Positions 10,948 through 21,749 of a stretch of 64,000 nucleotides of DNA are shown here, piece after piece. The stretch is from Hoplostethus atlanticus (Eukaryota; Chordata; Actinopteri; Trachichthyiformes; Trachichthyidae): positions 558,001 to 622,000 of the forward strand of contig JAXDDX010000145.1 in the NCBI GenBank assembly GCA_034670405.1, given 5' to 3'. The first letter of the stretch is position 1, and each line of letters starts with the position of its first letter. The position numbers and the translations under genes are program-made. The notes beneath the pieces were generated by a model. It ran no database searches and was not told the DNA's origin. It saw only the letters and a list, made by a program, of their open reading frames with translations.

Positions 10948-13935
10948 ATGTGTTTGCTTCCTATTCCTGTCCTCTCCTCTTTTCGGTGGTCGCAGAGACG
11001 CTGGGTCACACCCAGACGGCGCGACCCCACTAATCTCATCTATCCTACTCTCTCAACTCGCGTTGAGCAAGTGGTGGCAGGGGGGCTGTGGAACTGCCAG
11101 TCGGCTGTGCCGAAAGCTGAGTTCATCTCAGGCTACGCATCCCTGCTCTCCCTCAACTTTCTTGCTCTAACTGAGACTTGGATCACCCCAGAAAACACTG
11201 CCACGCCCGCTGCTCTGTCAGATGTGTACTCTTTCTCTCACACTCCCAGAGCTGCGAGGCGAGGCGGTGGTACTGGCCTGCTAATTTCCAGCAAATGGAA
11301 ATACTCTCTTTTTTCTCTGCCACAATTCTCTCCTTCCTCCTTTGAATTTCATGCTGTCACTGTTTCTCATCCAGTCAAGCTCACCATCGCGGTTGTGTAC
11401 CGCCCACCAGGCCCTGCTGGTGAGTTCCTGGAGGAGCTTGACACACTAGTCTCCCACTTCCCTGACGATGGCTCTGGACTCATCCTTCTCGGTGACTTCA
11501 ACATCCAGACTGAGAAGCTTGACCTTCTTCTTTCGTTCCTCGCCTCCTTCGACCTAGCCCTCTCCCCATCTCCTCCTACCCACAAGGCTGGCAACCAACT
11601 GGACCTAATCTTCACCAGACACTGTTCTACTGCCAACCTCTCCGTCACTCCTCTTCATCTCTCTGACCACTACTTCATGTCCTACACTCTCTCTCTCTCC
11701 TCTCCCCCCTCACATCCTCCCCCTACCCACATGGTTTCTTCTCGTCGCAATCTCTGCTCGCTCTCTCCCACTGATCTTTCCTCTTCTGTTCTCTCTGCTC
11801 TCCCTGCCCCTGAATCTTTTTCTCTTCTATCCCCTGATACTGCCACTGATCTTCTTCTCTCTACTCTGTCCTCTTCTCTGGACCATCTCTGTCCCCTCAC
11901 CTCCAGGCCTGCACGCCAAACTCCACCTGCCCCTTGGTTGTCAGACTCAGTGCGTACTGAGAGACGGAGCCTGAGAGTGGCTGAGCGCAAATGGAGAAAT
12001 GGCAACCTCCCGGAGGACCTTCTTACCTTCCAATCTTTCCTTTCCACTTTTTCCTCCTCTCTATCTGCTGCTAAAGCTGCTTTCTTCTGCACTAAAATTC
12101 AAACTTCTGCTTCCAACCCTAAAAAACTCTTTGAAACTTTCTCTTCCCTCCTCCAACCCCCACCCCCTCCTCCCACCTCCTCCCTCCGCCCTGACGACTT
12201 CGCCAACTTCTTTGACAAGAAGGTCAACGATATCCGATCCTCCTTCCCTCACCCCCCGGCTAGTGCCCTGCGCACCAACCACACCTATCTGCCTTCCACC
12301 CATCCCTCTCTACCACCCTCTCCACCTTTTCCCTCCCCACCTCCCTCCCTATCCCATTTTTCTCCCCTCTCCCCAGACGAGGTCCTTCACCTGGTTACAT
12401 CTAGCCGCCCCACCACATGCTCCCTTGACCCGGTCCCATCCACTCTGCTTCAGTCTACTGCACCTGAACTCCTTCCCTTCCTGACCCACCTCATCAACAC
12501 GTCTCTGGTGTCTGGATGCTTTCCCTCTGCTTTCAAGACTGCCAGAGTCACCCCCCTTCTGAAGAAACCAACACTTGACCCCTCTGAGGTCAAGAACTAC
12601 AGACCGGTTTCCCTTCTACCCTTCCTATCAAAAACTCTTGAACGTGCTGTCTTCAAGCAACTGTCCTTGTACCTCCACCAGAACAACCTCTTGGATCCCC
12701 ACCAGTCTGGGTTCAAAGTGGGTCACTCGACCGAGACTGCCCTCCTGGCAGTGACGGAGTCGCTCCATGCCGCTAGAGCGAACTCTCTCTCCTCTGTCCT
12801 GATACTCCTGGACCTGTCTGCAGCGTTTGACACGGTGAACCACCAGATCCTCCTCTCCACCCTTGAGGGGATGGGTGTCTCAGGCTCTGCACTCTCCATG
12901 TTTGCATCCTACCTAACGGATCGCTCCTACCAGGTGACGCTGAGAGGGTCTGTGTCAGAACCACGCAGGCTCACTACTGGGGTTCCGCAAGGCTCGGTTC
13001 TAGGCCCTCTCCTCTTTTCCCTCTACACAACATCTCTTGGTTCTGTTATCCATTCACACGACTTTTCCTACCACTGCTATGCAGATGACACCCAGCTGAT
13101 CCTGTCATTTCCCCCCTCTGACACACAAGTGGAGGCACACATTGCTGCGTGTCTGGCAGACATCTCGGAGTGGATGTCGATGCACTACCTGAAGCTCAAC
13201 CTGGACAAAACTGAGCTGATGTTCCTCCCGGGGAAGGGCTGTCCGCACCGAGACCTGGCCATCACCATTGATTTTGCTGTGGTGACGTCAACTCGGACTG
13301 CGAGGAATCTGGGTGTGACCCTGGACGACCAACTGTCGTTCTCGGCAAACATCGCATCAGTGACACGCTCCTGCAGATTCCTCCTCTACAACATCAGGAG
13401 GATTCGCCCCTTCCTCACTGACAAGGCAGCGCAGGTGCTCATCCAGGCTCTTGTCATCTCCCGCCTGGACTACTGCAACTCCCTCCTTGCTGGTGCCCCG
13501 GCGTTTGCCATCAGACCTCTGGAGCTTGTTCAGAAAGCTGCAGCTCGTCTGGTGTTCAACCGCCCCAAGTTCTCCCATACAACTACCCTTCTCCGTTCTC
13601 TACACTGGCTCCCTGTAGCGGCTCGCATCCAGTTCAAGACCCTGGTGCTAGCCTATAGGGCAGTGAAAGGAACAGCTCCTTCTTACCTCCAGGCTATGGT
13701 CAAGCCTTACACCCCCGCCCGACCACTTCGCTCTGCTGCCTCGAGGCGACTGGTTGCCCCGTCGCTCAGAGGTCCATGCGGCCGATCTACACGGTCACGG
13801 CTCTTCTCTGTCCTGGCCCCGCAGTGGTGGAATGAACTCCCCACTGATGTCAGGACAGCAGAGTCGCTGCCCATCTTTCGCCGCAGGCTGAAAACCCACC
13901 TCTTCAGGAAACACTACCCTGACTCTTCCCCTTAG
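10948..13935 (+). CDS. LINE ORF2: APE-type endonuclease and reverse transcriptase, intact
   Basis: This 995-codon protein nicks target DNA and copies LINE RNA at the nick. The N-terminal APE-like endonuclease shows GLWNCQSA, FLALTETWI, GGGTGLL, VVYRPPGPAGE, LLGDFNIQ, NQLDLIF and LSDHYF, so the catalytic N, E, Y, D, N, D and H positions are present (residues about 50-250). A proline/serine-rich linker follows (about 260-480). Reverse transcriptase has NYRPVSLLPFLSKTLE, FKVGHSTETALLAV, LDLSAAFDTV, GVPQGSVLGPLLF and YADDTQL, with both catalytic aspartate sites. The C-terminus is arginine-rich and ends FRKHYPDSSP. The ATG is preceded by an in-frame TGA at 10,939-10,941, supporting this start. No stop or frameshift breaks it, so the copy is young. 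Whether it still moves cannot be judged from sequence. Confidence 0.93.
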   Translation: MCLLPIPVLSSFRWSQRRWVTPRRRDPTNLIYPTLSTRVEQVVAGGLWNCQSAVPKAEFISGYASLLSLNFLALTETWITPENTATPAALSDVYSFSHTPRAARRGGGTGLLISSKWKYSLFSLPQFSPSSFEFHAVTVSHPVKLTIAVVYRPPGPAGEFLEELDTLVSHFPDDGSGLILLGDFNIQTEKLDLLLSFLASFDLALSPSPPTHKAGNQLDLIFTRHCSTANLSVTPLHLSDHYFMSYTLSLSSPPSHPPPTHMVSSRRNLCSLSPTDLSSSVLSALPAPESFSLLSPDTATDLLLSTLSSSLDHLCPLTSRPARQTPPAPWLSDSVRTERRSLRVAERKWRNGNLPEDLLTFQSFLSTFSSSLSAAKAAFFCTKIQTSASNPKKLFETFSSLLQPPPPPPTSSLRPDDFANFFDKKVNDIRSSFPHPPASALRTNHTYLPSTHPSLPPSPPFPSPPPSLSHFSPLSPDEVLHLVTSSRPTTCSLDPVPSTLLQSTAPELLPFLTHLINTSLVSGCFPSAFKTARVTPLLKKPTLDPSEVKNYRPVSLLPFLSKTLERAVFKQLSLYLHQNNLLDPHQSGFKVGHSTETALLAVTESLHAARANSLSSVLILLDLSAAFDTVNHQILLSTLEGMGVSGSALSMFASYLTDRSYQVTLRGSVSEPRRLTTGVPQGSVLGPLLFSLYTTSLGSVIHSHDFSYHCYADDTQLILSFPPSDTQVEAHIAACLADISEWMSMHYLKLNLDKTELMFLPGKGCPHRDLAITIDFAVVTSTRTARNLGVTLDDQLSFSANIASVTRSCRFLLYNIRRIRPFLTDKAAQVLIQALVISRLDYCNSLLAGAPAFAIRPLELVQKAAARLVFNRPKFSHTTTLLRSLHWLPVAARIQFKTLVLAYRAVKGTAPSYLQAMVKPYTPARPLRSAASRRLVAPSLRGPCGRSTRSRLFSVLAPQWWNELPTDVRTAESLPIFRRRLKTHLFRKHYPDSSP

Positions 13936-13961
13936 CCATGCCTATTTGTCGTCAATTATGT

Positions 13962-14080
13962 GTCTGAGCTCTTGTTTATTGGCTCTTGTTCATTTGATAC
14001 ACTTATTTGTCTTAGCTCTTGCTTATTTGGTTCACTTATTTGTCTTAGCTCTTGTTTATTTGATTCTCTTATTTGTCTCA
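13962..14080. repeat. 33-bp minisatellite in LINE 3' UTR
   Basis: About three imperfect copies of a 33-bp unit (gtcttagctcttg, then ttatttg..cacttattt) follow the ORF2 stop. The spurious frame across them repeats the peptide CLSSCLF, which shows the periodicity. Confidence 0.8.
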
Positions 14081-14276
14081 TTTGTTTAAGATATAGTAGG
14101 TTGCTAACTTATTGCACTCTTACCTTAACACTAGTTATGCTCTTAGTTGCTTGTTTAGGAAGGAAATGCACTTACGATTTCTGGTGACTAGTAGTTTTCT
14201 TGCCTACCTATGTTGAATGCACTTATTGTAAGTCGCTTTGGATAAAAGCGTCTGCTAAATGACTGTAATGTAATGT

Positions 14277-14900
14277 GCTTAAAGTTACAGTAGTAGTAGT
14301 CAGAGTACAATTTCTTTTAATGGCAATTGTGAGATCATTTGTGTTCAGACTGGCACCAGCTGGGTGGGACTCTGCTGTGACAAAGATCATAATGTAAAAT
14401 GTCTAGCAGAGTACCGAGTTGGGTTTTGGGCATCTAGGGTTGCCTTACTTTCCACACCTCACCTTCCAAACCACCTCTGCTACATAAATAGACACGTGTT
14501 TTTGCAAAGCCTCATTGGTCATGCCAATGGCTCAGGAAATTAGTCAGTATTGCACATCTCTTGTTTGAGCACTGTGTCACATCATGTCTTCTTCCAGTCC
14601 AGTTGTAAAGGAGGATGATGCGGGTGATTGAGGAGAGTGGTTAGCATGGACCCTGTTCCTGCTTCATTACCGACCCCATATGCATGACGCCTCACATGGT
14701 TTTCTGCTCTGACCCTTCTCAGTAATGGGGTTTTAATGGCTGCACTGCTCAGCAGCACATTTTTTTTCCTCTCCAGCCTTTCTCCATATTCTTCCTGGTT
14801 CATATATGGAAGTGTATAATTTTTAAAAGGATCACTAGATGCTGAATGAGGTGTCTCTTCCACTCTGGAGTGGTCTACCCCCTCCCCCTGTCCTTGGTCC
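14277..14900. other. Non-coding stretch, no gene recognised
   Basis: A minus-strand frame of 121 codons (14,582-14,947) has no family resemblance. No splice-flanked coding segment was seen. Confidence 0.5.
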
Positions 14901-14904
14901 TTAG

Positions 14905-15190
14905 TAAAGAAGGGAAGGGACAATAAAAAAAGAGATGATAACAGCAATGTAATGGTTTGGAAAGAAGTGGAGGTTGGAAGAGAACTGGAGAGGAACGGAT
15001 GGGGAGGGAAAGAATGGGAGAATAAGAGTTGGAGTTGGAGAGAGAAGGACTGGAGGAAATGAGGAGCAATAAAGAAAGAGTAGAAAATGGATGACCAAGA
15101 GAGAAAGAGAGAGCCAGACAGACAGAGAGAGAGAGAGAGAACCAGAAAGAAACAACGAGTAGGAGGAGAGGACGGAGGGGGGACAAGCCA
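14905..15190. repeat. Polypurine (GA-rich) tract I
   Basis: The plus strand is overwhelmingly A+G (gaggaaatgag, gagagaaagagag and similar) over roughly 280 bp, including a pure GA run near 15,124-15,140. Confidence 0.75.
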
Positions 15191-15319
15191 GTTGAGAATC
15201 GACGACAGCTAGGCGCTGCTGCTGGCTTGACCATCACACGTCTCCATCACGGAAAGGTTACCATGAACAGTAGTGACAGCTCTGCCTACCAGGCTCTGAC
15301 TGACATGCTTTACTCACAG

Positions 15320-15575
15320 AGCATAGGGAGGAGGAGGAGGAGGGGAGGATGGAGAAAAGACAAGAAACAAGTAGGGTGAGAGAAGAGGAAAAAGCACGAG
15401 GAGAGGAAAGAGAGAGGAGAAATGAAAGGGAGAAGGGGAAGAAAAGAAACGCGGAGGTCTACGGCGGAGAGGGCAGAGGCAGGAGGCAGTGAGGCAGGCA
15501 AGAGAGAAGAGGAGTGGAGGGGATCGAGGGGACAGAGGAGGGGAACGAGGGGACAGAGGAGGGCAGGGTAATATG
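15320..15575. repeat. Polypurine (GA-rich) tract II
   Basis: A second purine-dominated block starts with (GGA)n near 15,328-15,350. It ends in a short duplication of 'gaggggacagaggaggg' around 15,520-15,565. Confidence 0.75.
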
Positions 15576-15840
15576 AGGACCTTAAATGAACAGGGATGAT
15601 TGCGTGCTGCTGAATCATTAGTCCTAGAGTAACAACTCTCATCACTTTGCCATTTAGAAAGGGGAGAGGACAAAGGGCCTAGCTGATAGCTGCACTAGAC
15701 TATTATATACTAAAAGTTTTGCTTTCAAACGACGAGTGCGTGACAAAAAGTGTGTCATTTAACTTTACGAGTCACTTGACACATAGTGGAAGCATGCTTT
15801 CTGATGAATTGGTTAATTTTAGGCGAGTAAAACAACTTAA

Positions 15841-16200
15841 GTTATGGGTTAAGGTTATAGTTAAGGTTCGGTTTAGGCAACTTAAACACTTTGGTTAAGG
15901 TTAGGGCAAGGTTTCGGTTGTGGTTAAATAAGAAAAACCTTTGCTGAAAGTGAAAACGTCTCTGCATGTGTTGGGAATTGAACCCTGCAGCCAGAGTTGA
16001 AGGCAAATGTCCGTGCCCCATCCACCCCCATGTCCTTACTTCCCACCACACCATTTCACTGTCATCCTACTGCCTGTTCCTAGGGGTGTCTCCTCCATGT
16101 CCTCTATATCTTTACATGTGCACGGAGCACGTTATTTGGATTTTAAGACATCATGCTCATTTCATGACATTTTCTTGAGGCCATTTTACATCACATGGGA
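15841..16200. repeat. Dispersed fish repeat (GGTTAAGG-type), copy 1
   Basis: A (gGTTAAGGtta)n-like start is followed by 'tgggaattgaaccctgcag', which resembles a tRNA B-box on the opposite strand. The end reads 'ttttaagacatcatgctcat' then 'ttcatgacattttcttgaggcc'. The last part recurs at 21,750-21,815, showing this is an interspersed family. Confidence 0.6.
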
Positions 16201-16439
16201 AACATCATATATAACAATAGCCCTCTCTGGACGGAATTAGTAGAGGAGAGGTCTGGTCATTCCGAACGAACATATCAGTGGTTTTCTGGATGAAATTACC
16301 TACTAGTATTTTGAGTTAACTTGAATTTGAAGTTGAATTAATCCCGTTTGGATTGAGGTCTGGTGTTTCTTTTTGCACATTTGGCATCTGGATTACAAAG
16401 GCACCAGTGGTGGAGTGGATTCGATTCGATTCAATTAGA

Positions 16440-16545
16440 TGAAACCTTAAAGATCCCTGTAGACCATTAGACCATTGCAGCAGCAAAAGTAAGATTCAGC
16501 AAGAAAAAAAAAGACAAATAGAATATAAAATAAGCAATAAAAAGA
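16440..16545 (-). mobile_element. LINE or SINE 3'-end fragment
   Basis: The plus strand reads 'cttaaagatccctgtagacc', then 'gcagcagcaaaagtaagattcag' and an A-rich stretch. This resembles fish non-LTR tails that contain 'ttTATTGATCCCt...gcagcagc'. Short and diverged; the family is not determined. Confidence 0.4.
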
Positions 16546-17122
16546 GGGGATGGTGCATCTAAGCACATTTTGGTGCCAAGAAAATAGAAAAAAAGAATGC
16601 AGGAGTTGCTGCACCTGGTGTTACAATGATATGGAGCCACTTATATTTTGCCTGAAATTACCAATGTGCATGGGCAAAATCGACTTACCGACCTCCCCTA
16701 TACTAGTGTGAGGGCTTATGTGTGTGTAGGATATTTTGGTACTCTTTCCACCACTGCCCGCATCACATAAGCTTTGGAGGAGATAGGCTACAACACAAAG
16801 ACTCAATGTTTGAACTGTTCCATCAAGTAAAAGCAAAGGACTTTTACTTGGAGTTGATTAGTGCTACCATGTGTATTCACCCAATACCATCAGGTTTATG
16901 GTCTCTATGTGATGCTATGCAAGACCGTGATCAATTCATATATGTTCTCCAGCTCGACAGCGGATCAATTTCTCAATGCTGATTTCTGCTAAGTGATTCA
17001 GAGCGCCTTGCTGCTGGAACCTGCTATTGGGAATCATTATTTCTCCCTTTCATTGCGAATGAATTTTAAGGTAATTATAGAATGATCAGAAATCAATATT
17101 TATGCCTCACTATGTTGTGATG

Positions 17123-18145
17123 TACACACCGATCAGCCACAACATTAAAACCACTGACAGGTGAAGTGAATAACATCGATTATCTTGTTACAATGGCACC
17201 TGTCAAGGGGTGGGATATATTGGGAAGCAAGTGAACAGTCAGTTCTTGAAGTTGATGTGTTGGAAGCAGGAAAAATGGGCAAGCTTAAGGATCTGAGCGA
17301 CTTTGACAAGGGTCAAATTGTGATGGCTAGACGAATGGGTCAGAGCATCTCCAAAACGGCAGGTCTTGTGGGGTGTTCCCGGTATGCAGTGGTTAGTACC
17401 TCAAGGCTCATCGCTCATTGATGCGCGTGGGGAGCGAAGGCTAGCCCGTTTGGTCCGATCCCACAGAAGAGCTACTGTAGCTCAAATTGCTGAAAAAGTT
17501 GAAATAGGAACTATGACAGAAATGCTGGCTATGACAGAAAGGTGTCAGAACACACAGTGCATCGCAGCTTGCTGTGTATGGGGCTGCGTAGCCGCAGACC
17601 GGTCAGAGTGCCCATGCTGACCCCTGTCCACCGCCGAAAGCACCTACAATGGGAACGTCAGAACTGGACCATGGAGCAATGGAAGAAAGTGGCCTGGTCT
17701 GATGAATCACGTTTTCTTTTACATCATGTGGACGGCCGGGTGCGTGTGCGTCATTTACCTGGGGAAGAGATGGTACCAGGATGCACTATGGGAAGAAGGC
17801 AAGCCGGCGGAGGCAGTGTGATGCTCTGGGCAATGTTCTGCTGGGAAACCTTGGGTCCTGGCATTCAGAGAGTTCAAAGAGTTCAAGGTGTTGACCTGGC
17901 CTCCAAATTCCCCAGATCTCAATCCGATCGAGCTTCTGTGGGATGTCCTGGAAAAACAAGTCCGATCCATGGAGGCCCCACCTCGCAACTTACAGGACTT
18001 AAAGGATCTGCTGCTAACGTCTTGGTGCCAGATACCACAGGACACCTTCAGAGGTCTTGTGGAGTCCATGCCTCGATGGGTCAGAGCTGTTTTGGACCTA
18101 CACAGTATTAGGCAGGTGGTTTTAATGTTATGGCTGTGATCAAAA
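17123..18145 (+). mobile_element. Decayed Tc1/mariner-type DNA transposon
   Basis: Terminal inverted repeats are visible: 'gatcagccacaacattaaaa' plus 'ccactgacagg' on the left (17,131-17,161), and on the right the complement of 'ggtggttttaatgttatggc' plus 'tgtgatc' (about 18,115-18,141). A TA precedes the left end (17,123-17,124), consistent with TA target use; the right end is eroded. The interior is a disabled transposase. At about 1.0 kb it is shorter than intact relatives because of an internal deletion near 17,865-17,885. Confidence 0.88.
17272..18139 (+). pseudogene. Tc1-like transposase pseudogene
   Basis: Recognisable blocks lie in three frames. From 17,272: [20 protein letters not shown] and [13 protein letters not shown], the N-terminal helix-turn-helix. 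Then [20 protein letters not shown] and VAQIAEKV. From about 17,542: HRSLLCMGLRSRRPVRVPML and WSDESRFLLHHVDGRVRVR, containing the first catalytic aspartate, then GGGSVMLWAMFCWETLGPG. After a frame change, LTWPPNSPDLNPIE carries the third catalytic acid, followed by QVRSMEAPPRNLQDLKDLLL. The segment expected between WETLGPG and LTWPPNSPD, which carries the second catalytic aspartate, is deleted. With at least two frame changes no functional enzyme can be made. Confidence 0.88.
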
Positions 18146-20667
18146 ATGAATAATGAAGACTAGAATAGTGAATGGAATGTAGGTTACCATGTTTATAGGT
18201 TCACCTCGCCTGAAGGGAACACGTCATACTGTGAGAATTGACAAAACTGATTTTTCTTCGGAAACAAAGGTTACTTGACTGCATGACTGCATGTTGAACC
18301 CACTGGGCTCAAACCCAGGTACCTTTACGATCTGTTTGCCCATTGAATAAAAACTAGCGTACTTCACTGTAAAATGTGGTTGCATTGAGTAAAATTCAAG
18401 TATTTACAAATCAAAAGGGTGATATAAATGTGGGTTCATTCATAATCAGCATGTGTGAACACAGCGGAGGAAGAACGTTGTACAAAAGATCAGCAAAACA
18501 ATTGATGAAAGCAATTGTGGTAATTGTGCATTACCCTGTGCTTCTGCCGCATCATATTCCTAGCACTCGCATGCACTGCAGCAAGCATGGAAGAGAGAGG
18601 GACCGCTGCAATACGTCTGTACCTGAGACAATATATACGATCACCGGAACATATACTATATGGATGTAAAGCAACAATCAGAGATATACTTGAGAGGGAT
18701 GCTTACCCCTCCTATCTCCTCATTCTCCCAAGCTAGAACGTCACACACACACACACACACACACTGTAGTCGGCCTCCATGTTCTCCTTCCAGAGAGAGA
18801 AAGGGATGACAAGTCTGTACTGTAGTGTTTGGTTCACTGTTGATAATGGACTCTCTCCACCAATGGTTGATATATGTAGGCAATATTATGTTTTACTATA
18901 TTTAACTCATATACTGGTATCCCATACATTGATTTATTTTTGTGTGTGAAATATTTTGGATGAAAACAGTCTCCTGACCATGGTGAATATACATTCGACA
19001 GCAGTTCACATCAGAAAGTTCATGGAGGCGCATCAAGGTTAGTGGACTGAAGAACGAACATGTACCGGATGAAATATCACTTACAGTCAAGCTGAAGTGA
19101 ATAACTCTCAGTTGCAATGATTTATTTTGATCTCATGTGAACATTATGGACACACACACACACGCAAATGAATGAATGTGCAACGTGCAAAAGGACATCA
19201 GAAGCGACTTGCTCATCGCGCGCTAAGATGCACAGGGAAATTCAACAGATCTATCTGATTTGCGCTGCGGAAATCCGAAAGGATGCGATGTTCCCGTCGC
19301 ATTCCACGGGGTCTAAAATAGCTTTTCACCATATTGCACTTACAGGAGAGGAGAGGCACTTCATACAAACAAGAACAGAACAGATAAGATCGCCTCGGGC
19401 GCCGAATTAGGACCGAATTAGCCTCCTCTCCTCTCCCCCGTGTTATTTCCGTGCAGCCGCTCATGCCGTAGTAAACCAAATAATCCACTCGTTATCGCAA
19501 AGCACATCATTATACGTTAATAGCCTATCCGTGTTGACACACCATTAGGCATAGGGAGTTTGGGTAATGTGCTATAGCGGTTTGTAGATTCATAGACCTC
19601 TCTTCCATCTTATGGGGGCCTATGTAAGAGCCAGTGAGAAAATGGGGAGAGCAGGAAGTAAAATACATACATACCATGACATTTTTTCTTTTAATGAAAG
19701 CATGATGTTGAGGCGTTATTGGAAAAAGCCTGATAACCTTCATTACTCTGATTTGATGGTGATAGGTGAGTCCCGGTATGACAGGGCTCTACTGATGGAG
19801 CAAAAATACGCCCCAGCCAGAACAGCCGGCCAAGCGCTACGCCGTGATTCACCGTTTGACTAGAGGAAAAGAGGGGGGATATAGAGAGGAAGAGACAGAC
19901 AGAGAGAAAAACAGAGAGGGAGAGAGAGAGAAAGAAACAGAGACAGAGTAAGAAGAGAATGAATTAAGTGTAATAAACCCACTAGAGGAGGTGATGTTCC
20001 TCCAGCTTTGACGCTGCCGTCCAGGTCTGCCTCCTCTGGCCTCGTAGACAAGACAAGCACGACTCAGGTTCCCAGCACCGAGACCTAAGGCACTTTGGCA
20101 TCCACTTCCACTACAATTTCATAACTGGAGTTAAACTGATTAGGGGGTAGGAGGAAAATAATTCAGAACTAACATTTGAATCCAATAAAGAGAGTAGAGT
20201 AGAGGAGAGTAGGGTGGTTTCAAATGATGGTTCGCGTTTTCCTGACGTCTTTGACACACATATTGTTGTGAAGCGCCCTGAACGCTCAGCCGCCGAAATG
20301 AGCCACTGCAGTTTGCCTGCAGTGTTGCGTCACATTTTCTTATAAGTGTTACCTGCTTGCATTTATTGATAAACAGAGCACAAAAAAAGCCTCAGCTAAC
20401 ATCAGAAGTCGAATGCTTGTGGGGTCATGTTGCAGTGAAAATGCACTGAAAATGTTGTGGAGGCCATCTTTAATATGCCACTTCAGATAAAAAATGTGAA
20501 TGGAACGGCTCCAGTGATGATAGTGTAAGCTGGACCGGTATAAAAATATCATCATCGTATTCAAGTTGTGTAGTTCTGCAGCGTATATCACACTTCCAAG
20601 TTCAAATGTTCAGCAAAATGTTACACAAAATGTGGGCCCTGGCAAGATAGAAAAACCAATTGACGCT
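18146..20667. other. Non-coding stretch with small repeats
   Basis: Contains a (CA)n tract at 18,742-18,764, a short CA run near 19,150 and a GA-rich patch at 19,862-19,950. No supported coding sequence. Confidence 0.6.
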
Positions 20668-20904
20668 ACACTTGTCACGGTCTCGGCCGTGCCTCCAGTG
20701 TTGTCTACATGTCTGTCTCTGTCTGTCTGTGTGTGTTGGCGGGCGTGGCTTCAGACTCCGGCTCATCACCATCTCCCGTTCACCTGCTCCACTCCGCACA
20801 CCTGTCATTCATCAACCATCACCTCCAGTACAAGTACCCCGGCTTTCCACCCACTCATCGCCAGATCGTTGATTCAGCCAGTGTGGTTAGCGCACGTTCC
20901 CGGC

Positions 20905-20935
<31 letters not shown>

Positions 20936-21231
20936 GAAGTATTTCCTAAGCCTTGTGAATTCCTTCCTTGCTAACTGTGTCTCTCCTCACCCCAGGATCT
21001 CAACCCGTACCCAGCCATACCGCTTTTCTCCCTGCCTGCCTACATGCTCATCATCTGCCTGCCACGCTCGCCACCAGTCCCTCCGGCTCTCCCCGCTTCC
21101 GCCTCCAGCTCCTTCCTCTGTCTCCGCTCCTGCCTACCCCCCGGTCTCCCCTTTCCCAATAAACCATTGTTCATTCAACTCCGTGTTCGGTTCTGCATTT
21201 GGGTCTAACCTTGTGATACCATAACAACACT
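20668..21231. mobile_element. Solo LTR (Gypsy-type) with 5-bp target-site duplication
   Basis: The LTR proper is 20,673-21,226 (554 bp). It begins TGTCACGG and ends ATAACA, i.e. TGT...ACA. It is flanked by identical ACACT at 20,668-20,672 and 21,227-21,231. Near the right end is CCAATAAACC (21,158 region), a polyadenylation signal. The text (cgtgcctccag, gggcgtggct, ctccggctcatcacc) looks like the fish Gypsy LTRs known to me. No internal region is present, so the element was reduced to one LTR by recombination. Orientation by the AATAAA signal is plus. Confidence 0.88.
20905..20935. repeat. (CTA)n microsatellite inside the solo LTR
   Basis: About ten CTA/ACT triplets within the LTR, a likely source of length difference between copies. 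Confidence 0.9.
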
Positions 21232-21749
21232 GAGAACACTCAGAAGAGGTTCAATCACGTGCTCAGCTGCAGAGTGTGCTTCAACTTTTCATTTCACTTT
21301 CTCATAGAAAAATTAAGCGTTTCACTCCAAAAAAGCTATATCCGTTTTGGAAGAAAGTACATTTATACACCCACAATTTGACCTTAACCAGAATAAGGCA
21401 ATGCTACGACTATGAAATTCTCATGTAAACGCCATAATTTGATTCTCTTGATGGAGGAAAGGTTATAATCGGAGTAAGCATAGCCTGGGTAACGCACCTA
21501 GATTTGTGCTCAACCTTTTGATTTGCAAGGGCAACGTAAAAAAGCTTTAGTCAGATGCCTGTCCATATCGGTCACCGGGTGCAGTAACCCAACACGGCGC
21601 ATCGCGGTGGATTAGTAAATGCACCCACGTCAACCAGGTTATTTGAAAACTCTTGTTACTTTGAACCATGTAAAGGTTGTCATCAAAATAGGGTATCGGC
21701 GAGCAGGTAAAAGGCAAAAGGTCCTAAGTGACACCCTTGCCTTTCATGA

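Larger units (their letters stand above)
10590..14276 (+). mobile_element. Near full-length L2-like LINE retrotransposon
   Basis: The element consists of a non-coding leader (about 10,590-10,947, left edge estimated), one large ORF (10,948-13,935) and a 3' UTR. The 3' end reads 'cttattgtaagtcgctttgg' then 'ataaaagcgtctgctaaatg' and (TGTAA)n-like repeats. The same tail recurs at 61,027-61,150 and 53,586-53,633 and is echoed in SINEs here, so this family supplies the mobilising machinery for several insertions nearby. The 3' UTR carries a 33-bp minisatellite. Clade assignment to L2/CR1 rests on the endonuclease plus RT layout and on the tail. Confidence 0.88.

Noticed and set aside
11367..13578. 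Minus-strand and alternate-frame open frames opposite the LINE ORF2
   Set aside because: They are shadows of the GC-rich LINE coding sequence and lack motifs of their own.
20709..21224. 171-codon plus-strand frame, proline/serine/threonine-rich
   Set aside because: It lies wholly inside the solo LTR, and the threonine run is the (CTA)n repeat. Not a gene.
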